From Deltaproteobacteria bacterium (GTDB lineage Bacteria; Myxococcota; UBA727; VGSZ01): DNA of 36,521 bases. The notes under the pieces were generated by a model. It did not search any database, was not told the DNA's origin, and saw only the letters and a list, made by a program, of their open reading frames with translations. Positions 16,473-28,500 of the stretch are shown here, in pieces; position 1 is the first letter of the stretch; every line of letters starts with the position of its first letter. The position numbers were made by a program, and so were the translations under genes. The DNA is taken from positions 1-36,521 of the forward strand of contig JADZDP010000123.1 of assembly GCA_020850995.1 (NCBI GenBank). The letters are read 5' to 3'.

Positions 16473-16546
16473 TCCCCGATCTCGATGAACGCAGTTCATC
16501 GAGATCGGGGATGTCCCTCTGGGAGGGTCTGTCGCCAGACCCTCCC
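16472..16546. terminator. Tandem hairpins between convergent genes
   Basis: The first is a perfect 19-bp stem (16472-16490 with 16494-16512) with a 3-nt GCA loop. The second is a perfect 11-bp stem (16521-16531 with 16536-16546) with a TCGC loop. They lie between the ends of the FG-GAP lipoprotein gene and hflX and would serve both strands. Neither has a T-tract. The rest of the gap, to 16652, shows nothing clear. Confidence 0.7.
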
Positions 16547-16652
16547 CCGCGCCGGCGAGGCCGGACGCGGGGCCCCCACCCAAGACGGCTCCCGCTGGTC
16601 GCTGATCATCGATCATTCGGGATGAGACGCGGCGGAAGGCGACCGTCGCTCG

Positions 16653-18401
16653 TTACGGCGCATCCGCATGAGCAGGCGTCAGTCGGTTCTCGTCGTCGTG
16701 CAGGCCGTTCTTGCCGACGATCGAGGTCCGTATGCGCTCGACCAGGGCGGGCAAGCCCGCCCCGGTCCGCGCCGACACGCGCACGGCGTCGCGGCGGGCC
16801 GCCTCGCCGGCGCCGTCATCGTCGCGCAGGTCCATCTTGTTGAGCACCACGAGGCGCGGCGTCTCGAGCAGACCGAGGCCGTCGAGCACGTCTTCCACCG
16901 CGTCGATGTGCTGGGCGCGGCGCGGATCGGCGCCGTCGACGACGTGGAGCAGGAGGTCCGCGTCGTGCAGCTCCTCCAGCGTGGCGCGGAAGGCGTTCAT
17001 GAGCGTGGTGGGCAGATCGCGGATGAAGCCCACCGTGTCGATGAGCACCACCTCGCGCCCCACCTCGTCGGCCAGGGTGGGGAAGCGCAGGCGCCGCGAG
17101 GTGGGGTCGAGCGTGGCGAACAGCTCGTCGGCCACGTACACCTCGGCGCCCGTGAGGCGGTTCAAGAGCGTGCTCTTGCCCGCGTTGGTGTAGCCCACGA
17201 TGGCGATGACCGGCACGGCGCGCTCGTTCCTCGGCGCGCGACGCCGCGCGCGCTCGCCGGCGTAGCGCTCGAGCTCGCGCGTGAGGCGCTGGATGCGCTC
17301 CTTGGCGCGTCGCCGGTCGATCTCGAGCTTCGTCTCGCCGGGGCCCTGCCCGCCGATGCCGCCGGTGAGACGCGACAGGCCCGTCTGCTTCTTGGCCAGA
17401 CGCGGCAGCGAGTACTGCAGTTGCGCCAGCTCCACTTGCAGCTTGCCGCCGCGGCTGCGCGCGCGGCGCGCGAAGATGTCGAGGATGAGCATGGTGCGAT
17501 CGAGGATCTTCAGGTCGGTGAGATCGGTGATGGCGTTGAGCTGCGAGGGCGAGAGCTCGCCGTCGAAGATGATCACCTCGGCCCCTTGGTGCAGCGCCAC
17601 CAGGCAGATCTCCTCGAGCTTGCCCTTGCCCACCAAGGTCTTGCCGTCGAGCTCCGGACGAAACTGCATCACCACGTCGGCCACGCGCACGCCCGCGGTC
17701 TTGGCGAGCTCGGCCAGCTCGTCCATGGAGGCCTGCGCCGCCGTGCGCGCACCCCGCTGCTCCGTCGAGTACACGCCCACCAACACCACCACGTCGCGCT
17801 CGCCCGGGATGTGCGCCGCCACGCGCGCGCGCTCGGCCTTGCGCGCCAGCTCGGCCTCGAGGCCCTCGAGGATCTCCACCATGGCGACATGCGCGAGCTC
17901 GTGCGCCTGCGCGAAGGTCTCCACGCGGTGTCGCTGCGCTGCCTGCGCCCCGGGCACCGGGTCGGGCAAGAGCGTGGCCACGGCGCCGCGACCGGGCAGG
18001 CCGTCGTCGTGCGCCTCTACCAGCACCACCGCGTCGAGCTTGAGGCGCTCGAGGTCGGTGATGAGATCGTGGTCGATGGGCAGCGGTCCCTTCGCGCTCT
18101 TCACCCTGGGCTTCGCCACCACCAGGCGCAGGCCGCGCAAGCGACCGGGGCCGGCGCGCAGGCGACCGACGTCGGGCAGGTACAGGCGCGTGGGCTCGCC
18201 CAGCGCCACCTCGACGACCTTGCCGCGCCGATCGGCGAGCACGCCGACCATGCGACCGGTGTCGGCCGCGCACTCGGCCAGCGCGCGCGCCAGCTCTGGC
18301 GTGCACGCCGAGCGCGCGCCCGCGCTGCGCTGTGCCAAGCGCTCGAGGCGACCAAGCTGCGTCGCCTTCAGTCCTTGCGTCTTGCCGAACACATCTTTCA
18401 C
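16653..18401 (-). CDS. hflX: GTPase HflX, long form
   Basis: 582 residues from a GTG at 18401, preceded by GGGAGTG. HflX binds the 50S ribosome, splits stalled or heat-damaged ribosomes and hydrolyses GTP. The HflX N-terminal domain starts at about residue 195 (VLVGVYSTEQ, with KTLVGKGKLEEI) and includes the Gly-rich GGIGGQGPGETKLEIDRRR loop. The G domain follows: G1 GYTNAGKST (about 400), G3 DTVGFIRDLP, G4 NKMD, G5 SARTG. The protein carries about 190 extra N-terminal residues relative to the 426-residue E. coli enzyme. Long HflX forms of this kind are known outside Enterobacteria. It diverges from the CehA-like lipoprotein across a 90-bp gap. Confidence 0.95.
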   Translation of the reverse strand: MKDVFGKTQGLKATQLGRLERLAQRSAGARSACTPELARALAECAADTGRMVGVLADRRGKVVEVALGEPTRLYLPDVGRLRAGPGRLRGLRLVVAKPRVKSAKGPLPIDHDLITDLERLKLDAVVLVEAHDDGLPGRGAVATLLPDPVPGAQAAQRHRVETFAQAHELAHVAMVEILEGLEAELARKAERARVAAHIPGERDVVVLVGVYSTEQRGARTAAQASMDELAELAKTAGVRVADVVMQFRPELDGKTLVGKGKLEEICLVALHQGAEVIIFDGELSPSQLNAITDLTDLKILDRTMLILDIFARRARSRGGKLQVELAQLQYSLPRLAKKQTGLSRLTGGIGGQGPGETKLEIDRRRAKERIQRLTRELERYAGERARRRAPRNERAVPVIAIVGYTNAGKSTLLNRLTGAEVYVADELFATLDPTSRRLRFPTLADEVGREVVLIDTVGFIRDLPTTLMNAFRATLEELHDADLLLHVVDGADPRRAQHIDAVEDVLDGLGLLETPRLVVLNKMDLRDDDGAGEAARRDAVRVSARTGAGLPALVERIRTSIVGKNGLHDDENRLTPAHADAP

Positions 18402-18435
18402 GTCGTGACACTCCCGAGCGGTCGGCCGCGGCCGC

Positions 18436-18464
18436 GTTGTACGAAAGGCCGGTGCCGTCGACAA
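18436..18464 (-). promoter_or_regulatory. Candidate hflX promoter
   Basis: On the minus strand TTGTCG (18464-18459) and TACAAC (18441-18436) are separated by 17 nt. Transcription would start near 18430, leaving a 29-nt leader that contains GGGAGTG. Its -35 box overlaps that of the opposite promoter. Confidence 0.4.
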
Positions 18465-18485
18465 CGCAGCGCATGAGGGTACACT
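18458..18485 (+). promoter_or_regulatory. Candidate leaderless promoter of the CehA-like lipoprotein
   Basis: TCGACA (18458-18463), a 16-nt spacer and TACACT (18480-18485). Only 6 nt separate the -10 box from the ATG at 18492, so transcription would begin at or next to the start codon. No ribosome binding site is present, which fits. Confidence 0.4.
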
Positions 18486-18491
18486 CCGCCC

Positions 18492-21206
18492 ATGCGTTTG
18501 GTCCCCACCCTCGTGCCGCTCGCCCTCCTCGCCGCCTGCACCGGTCGCCCGGAGCCGTTGCCCGCGCTCGTGCTCGACACGGTGCTCGGCCCCGGCGAGG
18601 TGCGCTGCGGCCCCGTCACGAAGGAGAGCGAGCTCATCGGCGGCCCCCAGGCCTTCGCCCAGGCGGGGCGCGCCTGGCGCTGCCACAACGCCAAGATCCG
18701 GTTCATCGTGCAAGACACCAGCCGGCCCGTGGGCAATTCATCCATCGGCGGCAACCTCATCGACGTCGACCTGGTGCGCCCCGACGAGCTGGTCGACGGC
18801 GAAGACACCTTCCGTGAGCACGTCAGCGCCATCGGTGCCAACGAGGTGGCGGTGGAGAGCATCGAGGTCATCAACGACGGGCGCGCCGGCGGCGACGGCG
18901 TCCTGCGCGTCACCGGCACGCCGGGCGTCATCACCATCATCCCGCAGGCCGCGCACCTGGCGCAGGACCTGGCGAACACTACGGTGGTGACCGACTACAT
19001 CCTCAAGCCCGACGTCGACTACATCACCATCGTCACCACGGTGAAGAACAGCGGCCCGCCCATCCTCTCGGTGCAGCCCGCCGACTTCATCGCGTTCGGC
19101 GGCGCCACCACGCCGCACACGCCCGACACCGGCTACGGGTCCATCGAGATGTTCGCGCACGTGCGCTTCCTGTCGGCGGCCCGCGGCGACAAGGTCAGCT
19201 ACGCGGTGGCCTCCGACGAGGGCGACGTCATCGTGCCCGTCATGGAGCACGGCATCACCGCGCCCTTCTACGGGGTTGGCGCGGCCGTGGGCAGCGAGCG
19301 CAGCTTCACCCGCTGGCTGGTGGTGGGCGACGGCACCCTCGAGAGCACCACCCAGCGCGTGCTCAAGCTCAAGGGCATTCCCTACGGCACCACCAGCGGC
19401 ACCGTGCGCATCAACGGCGAGCCGCCGGGCCGGCGCGTGCTGGTGAGCGCGCTGTCGGCGTCGGCGTCGGAGCCGGGCGCGCACGTCGTCAGCGAGGCGC
19501 TCTCGTCGGAGACCGGCGGCTACACCCTGACCCTGCCGAGCGGCGACTACCTGCTGGTGGCGCATGGGCCGGGCCTGTCGCGCAGCCCCGAGACCTTCGC
19601 GCACATCCACCCGGGCGCCAACAGCGTTGGGCCCGAGCTGACGCCCGGCGGACCCGCGGCGCTCGAGGTCACCACCAGCTTCGTCGATGGCGCCGGCGCC
19701 GCGCTGACGGCGCGCCCCGCCAAGCTCACGCTGGTGGCGCGCGACGGCACGCAGCAGGCGAGCGAGGTGCTGGGCGACTTCCACGAGGGCGCCACCTTCT
19801 ACTTCCTGTCCACCGACGGGCACTTCAGCGTCGAGGTGCCGCCGGGGCAGTACACGGCCTACGTCACGCGCGGCTTCGAGTACTCGCGCCACCGCGAAGA
19901 CATCGACGTCATCGGCGGCCGCGCCAACACCCTGGCGGCCACGCTCGAGCACCAGCTCGACACCACTGGCCTGGTGGGCACCGAGCTGCACCAGCACTGC
20001 ATCGGCAGCATCGACGCGCAGGTGCCCTACCCGGTCAAGGTGCTGGAGAACGCCGCCGAGGGCGTGGAGCTGGCGGCCTCGACCGATCACGACACCATCA
20101 CCGACTTCCAGCCCTGGGTCGACGCGCTGTCGCTCGGGCCCTGGCTGAAGGTGGTGCCCGGCGCCGAGGTCACCTACACGGCCATCGGCCACTTCAACGC
20201 CTTCCCTTGGGACATCGACCCGGCAGATCCGCACCGCGACACCGGCTCGCGCCTGTGGTGGATGAAGAACATCCCCACCACCTTCGCCGACGTGCGCGCC
20301 GCCGCCGGCGACCCGATCATCCAGATCAACCACCCGCGCTCCCAGATGGCCGGCTACTTCGGCTCGCTGCCCATCGACCCCACCACTGCCGCGCGCATCG
20401 CGCGCGACGCCCCCGGCATCGAGACCTTGCCGGCCGACATCTACAGCGCGTGGTCGGGCGACTTCGAGGCCATCGAGGTCAACGGCAGCCTGGGCGACGT
20501 GACCCTGTTCACCGCCGAGCGCAGGGCCGAGCTGTCGGCCATGGCCAACGACGCGGCCTTCGACGTGCCGGTGCTGGCCGATTGGCTCGCCATGATCGGC
20601 GCCGGCAAGAAGGTCGCCGCCACCGGCAGCAGCGACTCGCACCGCAGGAACGGCGGCGTGGGCTACCCGCGCAGCTTCCTCAGCGTCGACACCGACGACC
20701 CGGGCGCGCTCACGCCCGACCACCTGCGCAGCGCGCTGCGCGCGCAGCGCAGCGCCGTGGGCGAGGGCTGCTTGCTGGAGCTGTTCGTCGACGGCGCGCG
20801 CCGCCAGGGTATGGACCAGCTGGTCGCCCTCGGCGGCGAGGTGAAGGCGCGCCTGCAAGCGCCCACGCACGTCACGCCTGGGCGCTTCGAGTTCTACGTC
20901 AACGGCCTGGCGCGGCCCTTGGTGCTCGACGCCGACGGTGTCCACCTCGATGCGTCCGGCGAGCTGTCGCCGCCGGTGAGCCACGCCGGCAGCAGCGACG
21001 CCGTGGTGCGCATCGATCACGCGCTCAGTGGCCTGCCCACCGACGAGGGTGACCTGGCGGTGGTGGCGCTGAGCAAGAACGGCAGCGGCCTCTCGCCCAC
21101 CGGCGGCGGCTCGGCCTTCTGCTTCTCGGCGCCGCTCTACCTCGACGTCGACGGCGACGGCGCGTGGACCCCGTGGCTCGCGAGCACCCAGCAGGTCGTG
21201 CCGTAG
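18492..21206 (+). CDS. Lipoprotein with CehA/McbA-type PHP-like metallohydrolase domain
   Basis: 904 residues from an ATG at 18492, opening a lipoprotein leader (MRLVPTLVPLALLAAC). About residues 20-490 are beta-rich, with a carboxypeptidase-regulatory-like segment (GYTLTLPSGDYLLVAHGP). About 495-760 is the metal-dependent domain: ELHQHCIGS, ASTDHDTITD, PGAEVT, INHPRS and TGSSDSHR, the order of metal ligands in the CehA/McbA branch of the PHP superfamily. The first motif is HQH rather than the commoner HxHT, with a Cys following. The C-terminal 140 residues are beta-rich. The founding enzymes hydrolyse carbaryl, but the substrate here is unknown. It ends 2 nt from the convergent kinase gene with no terminator between them. 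Confidence 0.85.
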   Translation: MRLVPTLVPLALLAACTGRPEPLPALVLDTVLGPGEVRCGPVTKESELIGGPQAFAQAGRAWRCHNAKIRFIVQDTSRPVGNSSIGGNLIDVDLVRPDELVDGEDTFREHVSAIGANEVAVESIEVINDGRAGGDGVLRVTGTPGVITIIPQAAHLAQDLANTTVVTDYILKPDVDYITIVTTVKNSGPPILSVQPADFIAFGGATTPHTPDTGYGSIEMFAHVRFLSAARGDKVSYAVASDEGDVIVPVMEHGITAPFYGVGAAVGSERSFTRWLVVGDGTLESTTQRVLKLKGIPYGTTSGTVRINGEPPGRRVLVSALSASASEPGAHVVSEALSSETGGYTLTLPSGDYLLVAHGPGLSRSPETFAHIHPGANSVGPELTPGGPAALEVTTSFVDGAGAALTARPAKLTLVARDGTQQASEVLGDFHEGATFYFLSTDGHFSVEVPPGQYTAYVTRGFEYSRHREDIDVIGGRANTLAATLEHQLDTTGLVGTELHQHCIGSIDAQVPYPVKVLENAAEGVELAASTDHDTITDFQPWVDALSLGPWLKVVPGAEVTYTAIGHFNAFPWDIDPADPHRDTGSRLWWMKNIPTTFADVRAAAGDPIIQINHPRSQMAGYFGSLPIDPTTAARIARDAPGIETLPADIYSAWSGDFEAIEVNGSLGDVTLFTAERRAELSAMANDAAFDVPVLADWLAMIGAGKKVAATGSSDSHRRNGGVGYPRSFLSVDTDDPGALTPDHLRSALRAQRSAVGEGCLLELFVDGARRQGMDQLVALGGEVKARLQAPTHVTPGRFEFYVNGLARPLVLDADGVHLDASGELSPPVSHAGSSDAVVRIDHALSGLPTDEGDLAVVALSKNGSGLSPTGGGSAFCFSAPLYLDVDGDGAWTPWLASTQQVVP

Positions 21207-21208
21207 AC

Positions 21209-23251
<2,043 letters not shown>

Positions 23252-23354
23252 AGCGGGATTCTACCCGCGTCGACGCGGAGGCTCCATTTCGCCGGCCCCC
23301 AGCGAGATCGGGCGGCCGACCGGGGCCCGGCGTCATACAGGACCTACCCGGCCC

Positions 23355-24548
23355 TCACCCCCAGGGGAAGCCGCCCTTCGACAGGTCGCGCGCGATGTTC
23401 TTCTGGTGCGCCTCGTTGGTGCCGCCGCCGATCTCGAGGAGCTTGGCGTCGCGCCACAGGCGCTCCACGACGTACTCGCCGACGTAGCCGTACCCCCCCA
23501 GCACCTGCATGGCGCGGTCGGCCACGTTCTTGCCCATGGTGGAGGCCACCAGCTTGGCGCCGTCGGTGTCGAGGCGCATGCCATAGCCGTCGAGCTCGAG
23601 GCGCCGCGCCGTGTCGTACACGTAGGCGCGGCACGCCATCAGCTCCGCGTAGCTCTCGCCGATGTGGCGCTGGACCTGCCCAAAGAACGACAGCGGCTTG
23701 CCGAAGGCCTGCCGCTCGTCGGCGTAGCGCACCATCACCTCGAGGGCGCGGCGCCCGATGCCGAGCGACATGGCCGCGAGGGTGAGGCGCTCGAGCGCCA
23801 GGTTGCGCATCATGTGCTTGACGCTGCTGCCCTCGTCGCCCAGGCGGTTGGCCGCGGGGATGCGGCAGTCGTCGAGCACCATCTCGGCGGTGTTCGACGC
23901 CCGCATGCCGGTCTTGTCGCGGATCTTCTGCCCCACGGCGAAGCCCGGCATGCCGCGCTCGACGACGAAGGTGGAGATCTGCGGCCGCTCGTCGGGCCCG
24001 CCGGTGCGCGCGTAGAACAGCATCAGGTCGCACGGCGTGCCCTGATCGTCTTGCGCGCCGTTGGTGATCCACATCTTGCGCCCGCTGACGAGGTAGTGGT
24101 CGCCGTCGCGCCGCGCCGTGGTCTTCATGCCCATGACGTCGGTGCCGGCGCCGGGCTCGCTCATGCCCATGGCGCCCACGTGCTCGCCCGAGATCAGCTT
24201 GGGCAGCCAGCGCCGCTTCTGCGCGGCGTCGGCGTTGTGGGCCAGGTTGTTCACGCACAACATCGCGTGCGCGAGGTAGGCGAGCGTGAAGCCGGGGTCG
24301 GCCGCCGACAGCTCCTCGTGCGCGATGACCGCCGCGGTGGCGTCCATGCCGGCGCCGCCGTCGGCCTCGGGCACCGTGACGCCCAGGAGGCCCAGCGAGC
24401 CGAGCTTGCGAAAGAGCGGCAGGTTGAAGCGCTCGGCGCGGTCGTGCTCGAGCGCTTGCGGCTCCACCTCGGCCGCGACGAAGGCGCGCACGGCGTCGCG
24501 CAACATCTGGTGCTCGGGCGTGGGCGCGGTGAGATCGGCGATGCTCAT
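23355..24548 (-). CDS. Acyl-CoA dehydrogenase, isovaleryl-CoA dehydrogenase-like
   Basis: 397 residues from an ATG at 24548. FAD flavoenzyme that oxidises acyl-CoA to the 2-enoyl-CoA and passes electrons to ETF. It spans the whole family: AMGMSEPGAGTDVMGMKT and MWITNGA in the middle domain, DERQAFGKPLSFFGQVQ, and the C-terminal QVLGGYGYVGEY and DAKLLEIGGGTNE. The base normally found before GT in MCAD-type enzymes is Gly here, while Glu253 in ALERLTLAA lies where isovaleryl-CoA dehydrogenase has its catalytic Glu on helix G. That points to a leucine-catabolism or related short/branched-chain substrate. No other liu genes are adjacent. bamD lies 42 nt upstream on the same strand, and there is no strong ribosome binding site. 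Confidence 0.88.
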   Translation of the reverse strand: MSIADLTAPTPEHQMLRDAVRAFVAAEVEPQALEHDRAERFNLPLFRKLGSLGLLGVTVPEADGGAGMDATAAVIAHEELSAADPGFTLAYLAHAMLCVNNLAHNADAAQKRRWLPKLISGEHVGAMGMSEPGAGTDVMGMKTTARRDGDHYLVSGRKMWITNGAQDDQGTPCDLMLFYARTGGPDERPQISTFVVERGMPGFAVGQKIRDKTGMRASNTAEMVLDDCRIPAANRLGDEGSSVKHMMRNLALERLTLAAMSLGIGRRALEVMVRYADERQAFGKPLSFFGQVQRHIGESYAELMACRAYVYDTARRLELDGYGMRLDTDGAKLVASTMGKNVADRAMQVLGGYGYVGEYVVERLWRDAKLLEIGGGTNEAHQKNIARDLSKGGFPWG

Positions 24549-24590
24549 GGGCGCCGCTTGGCCCGTTGAGCGCGCGCCCGCAACCCTGTG

Positions 24591-25466
24591 TCAGGACGCC
24601 GGTGTTGGCGTGGTGGCGGGCAAGGGCGAGGGCGGCGTGCCCGGGCTCTTGCTGCGCGCGGCCAGCGCGCGCTTGGCGTCGGTGGCCTCAGGCGCAGCTG
24701 GGTGCTCGCGCACGAGCTGCTCGTAGAGCAGGGTGGCCGCGGCGGCGTCGGCGAGCTGGTCGTCGGCGAGCTGGGCCGCGCGCAAGAGCGCCGCGGCGGC
24801 GCCCGGCGTGTCGCCATACTCGTTGGCGACGCGCTGATAGCGCCACATCGCGCCCTTCCACTTCTCGCGCTCCTCGTAGAAGCGCGCCGCGTACAGGTCG
24901 GCGTCGGCCAGGCGCGCGCGCGCGTCCACACGGAGCTTCTTGGCTTCGGCGGCGTTCTCGTCGTCGGGGAAGCGCGCCAGGTACTCGTCGAAGGCGCGGA
25001 TGGCGTCGCGGGCCGCGCTCTGGTCGCGCTCGACGGCGGACGGCATCCACCACACGTCTTGGTCGATCTCTTTTGCGTAGGCGAGCGCCACCCGATAGGT
25101 GGCATAGGCCACCTTCTCGTCACGAGGGTGGAAGCGGCAGAAGATCTTGTAGGCATCGGCCGCCTCGAGCCACTTCTCGCGCGCGAAGTGCGCGTCGGCG
25201 GTGCGCAGCTCGGCCTGCACGGCGAACTTCGAATAGGGGAACTTGTTCTTGGTGTGCTCGAAGAACTTGACGGCCTCGGTGAAGCGCCCATCGGCGAACG
25301 CTTGCTCACCCTGGTCGAAGTTGGCCTTGGCCGTCTGCGCGTAGTCGACGTCGGTGTCTTGGAGGTTGGTCTCGAAGGCCGTGCAGGCCGACGCAGCGAC
25401 CACGGCGACGGCGAGCACGAGCGAGACGGCGACAGCGGTGAGGGCGGTGCGGGACACGGTCGCCAT
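24591..25466 (-). CDS. bamD: Outer-membrane assembly lipoprotein BamD/YfiO
   Basis: 291 residues from an ATG at 25466. The frame is open much further upstream, but only as a shadow of the opposite gene. The leader ends in the lipobox AASAC (Cys28). The mature protein is a TPR superhelix typical of BamD: ANFDQGEQAFADGRFTEAVK, KNKFPYSKFAVQAELRTADA, YKIFCRFHPRDEKVAYATYR and a DEYLARFPDDENAAEA unit. BamD sits on the inner leaflet of the outer membrane and works with BamA in folding beta-barrel proteins. A Pro/Thr-rich tail of about 20 residues follows the last helix. It is divergent from the zinc ribbon-GYF-TPR gene across a 133-bp gap in which I see no confident promoter. Confidence 0.87.
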   Translation of the reverse strand: MATVSRTALTAVAVSLVLAVAVVAASACTAFETNLQDTDVDYAQTAKANFDQGEQAFADGRFTEAVKFFEHTKNKFPYSKFAVQAELRTADAHFAREKWLEAADAYKIFCRFHPRDEKVAYATYRVALAYAKEIDQDVWWMPSAVERDQSAARDAIRAFDEYLARFPDDENAAEAKKLRVDARARLADADLYAARFYEEREKWKGAMWRYQRVANEYGDTPGAAAALLRAAQLADDQLADAAAATLLYEQLVREHPAAPEATDAKRALAARSKSPGTPPSPLPATTPTPAS

Positions 25467-25599
25467 GTAGCCGAGGGTGCTCCCGACCGCAAAGTGGATG
25501 TCCCCACAAGGCGCGGACGTGGCGGCGCACCTTTGCGGCCGGTGCGCGCGACGTGCTACCTGGGGGAGACATCCCGACGACGGGGATCCAGGAACCGCA

Positions 25600-28500
25600 A
25601 TGCAGATTAGCTGCCCCCAGTGCCAGGCGCAGTACAACGTCGACGAGGGCCGCATCCCACCGCAAGGGGTGTCCATCAACTGCCCCCGGTGCAAGCACAC
25701 CTTCGTCGTCCAGTCGCCGAACGCCGCGGCGGCGGTGCCCTTGCCGGGCGGCGGCGGCGCCGTGCCACTGCCGGGCGCCAAGGCCGCAGCGGTTCCGCTG
25801 CCAGGGGCCGCCAGGGGCGCCGGGGTGCCCTTACCGGGCGCTGGCGGTGGCGGCGCGGTGCCCTTGCCCGGCGCGGGTGGCGCTGGCGCGGTGCCCTTGC
25901 CGGGCGCTGGCGGCGCTGGCGCGGTGCCGCTGCCGGGCGCAGGGCGTGGGGGCGCCATCCCAGTGCCTCTGCCGGGCACCGGCGGGGTCCGCCCCCAGGC
26001 GCCCATGCCATCGATGGAGGACATCTTCGGCTCCTCGCCGCCGCCGCCGCCGCCGCAAGCGTCCGCGCCAATGGGCTCGAAGTCGATGTCCATCGGCGAC
26101 ATCTTCGGCGAGGGTGGGCAGGACTCGAGCAGGTCCGACAGCCGCCCGCCGCACCCCTTTCACGGGCAAAGCACCGTGGGAACGCCCGGCGGCGACCCGC
26201 TCGGCTTCATCAACGACGCCGGCGCCCCCTCGTCGGCGCCGCGGGAAGAGTCCTTTCAGATCCGCAAGCGCTCGGGGCGCGTGCTCGGTCCGCTCTCCAC
26301 CACGCAAGTGCTCACCATGTTCCACAAGGGTGAGCTCCTCGGCAGCGAGGAGGCGTCTACCGACGGCGTGACCTGGCGACCGCTGGCGCAAATTCCGGCC
26401 TTCGCCGCCGACATCCAAAAGGCCATGGCGTCGGCGCTGGCGGGCCTGGGCGACCTGCCGGTCCCGAAGGGCTCCAGCTTCGAGGACCTCCCCGCGCCCC
26501 GCGACCGCTCGCACTCCGACCTGCCGGTGCCGCGCGACGGCTCGCTCAGCGACCTGCCCATGCCGCACCTTGGCGGTCGCACGGCGTCTGGTGAGCTGGC
26601 CGTCGACACCAACCAGCTGCTCGACGCCGAGAAGGCCAAGGAAGGCGTCGAGCGCCGACGATCGGGCGGGCGATCGGGCAAGACGCCCATCGTGCTCGCG
26701 GCCACCATGATCACGGTGGTGCTGGTGGCCGCCGGCGTGGCGCTCAACTTCGTCACCGACTACGGCTACTTCGGGCTCAAGCTGCTGTTCAAGCCGAAGG
26801 AGCCCGTGGTCGTCGAGAAGCCCAAGCCTATCGAAGAGGCGCCGCCGCCCATCGCCCTGCCCGCGGTCGACCAGGATTTCGACACGCTGCTCGCCGACGA
26901 CACCTACGTGAGCTACCGCCAGGGCGCCGAACAGGCGGGCAAGACGGTGGAGGCGGGCAAGGCCGTCACGCCCTTCCCCGACAGCGCGAAGAAAGCCGCC
27001 GGACAGCAGGCGCGCTTCTTGGCCTACCTCATCGCCGTCGACGACCTCGTGCCCTTCGTCGCGCAGCTGCGCGCCGTCTTGCCGCTGGTCGAGAGCGACG
27101 AGGTGGGGCGCGCCATCGGCGAGGCGGCCTCTGCCTACAGCGACAAGCAATGGGAGAAGGGCATGGCGGCGGTGAAGCCGCTCACCGAGACCGCCAAGAC
27201 GCCCGAGGGGAAGGCCGAGGCCTGGGTCTTCCTCGGCCTCGGCTACGAGGGCAAGGGCGATCTCGAGGGCGCGATCAAGGCGTACGACTCGGCGCTGCAG
27301 GTCTCTACGCAACGCCAGGTCGCGCTGTTCTTGCAGGCCCGCGCGCTCGCCACCACCAACAATCCCGACCCCGCGCTCGAGTACCTCGGCAAGGTGCTCG
27401 GGCAGAACGACAAGCACCCGCGCTCCAACCTGCTGCGCGGCAAGCTCTTGGCGGCCAAGAGCGCCACCATCGACGAAGCCAAGACCCTGCTCACCGACGT
27501 CAGCGAGGGCAAGCTCGGCGAGCTCGCCGCGCCGGCGCAGCGCTCGCAGGCGTTCATCGGGCGCGCCGAGATCGCGCTGTCCGCAGGGCAGAACGCCGAG
27601 GCGCTGCGTCACCTGCAGCGCGCCATCGATCTGGTGCCGCAGAACCGCCAGGTCCGCGCGCAAGCGGCCGATCTGGCGCTGCGCCTGCGCGACTACGAGG
27701 CCGCGTTGGCCAACGGCAAGGTGCTGCTCGAGCTGAACCCCGACGACGTCGACGGCCAGATCGTGACGGCGCGCGCCAAGATGGGTGGACGCGACGCGCT
27801 GTCGGCGTACTCCGACCTGCAAGTGGCCGCCAAGAAGTACCCCGACAACGCGCAGCTCGCGTTCTGGTTCGGCATGGCGGCGCGCGAGATGTCGAAGCTC
27901 GACGAGTCGCGCCAGCAGTTCGAGAAGGCGGTCAAGCTCGACCCCAAGCGCGGCGACGCGGTGGTGGAGCTGGTCTACGACCTGATCGAGCAGGGCAAGC
28001 TCACCGAGGCGGTGCGGCGCGCTACCGAGGCCGAAGATCAGGTGGGGCCAACGGACGCCGCCAAGGTGCGCGCGGCCAAGGCCTTCGCGTACGCACGTCG
28101 GCGCCAGTTCGAGCAGGGCGAGAAGGAATACAAGAAGGCGCTCGAGGAGAACCCCAAAGACACCGACACGCGCGCGCGCTTCGCGGCGATGCTGATCGCC
28201 ATGCGGCGCGTCGACGAAGCCGAGCGCCAAGTGAACGAGGCGCTGCTGCTCGACGCCAAGAACCCCATGGTCATCGTGGCCTCGGGCGACGTGCTCGCGG
28301 CGCGCACCGACTTCAAGGCCGCGCTCGGCAAGTACGAGCATGCCATGCAGCTCGCGCCCAACGCCTTCCAGCCCTACCTGCACGCCGCGGTCGCGGCCAT
28401 CGAGCTCAAGGACCAGGTGCGCGCCAAGGGCTTCGTCGACACGGCCGGCCAGCTGCGCCCCAACGTGGCCGAGGTGCTCGCCATGCAGGGCTTGGTGCTC

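Noticed and set aside
25540..25557. Sigma-54-like TGGC...TTTGC upstream of the zinc ribbon-GYF gene
   Set aside because: The GG-to-GC spacing is 2 nt too long for a -24/-12 element.
25731..25980. Periodic repeats considered as a CRISPR array
   Set aside because: The repeats are in-frame codons for PLPG-Gly/Ala units without unique spacers of constant size.
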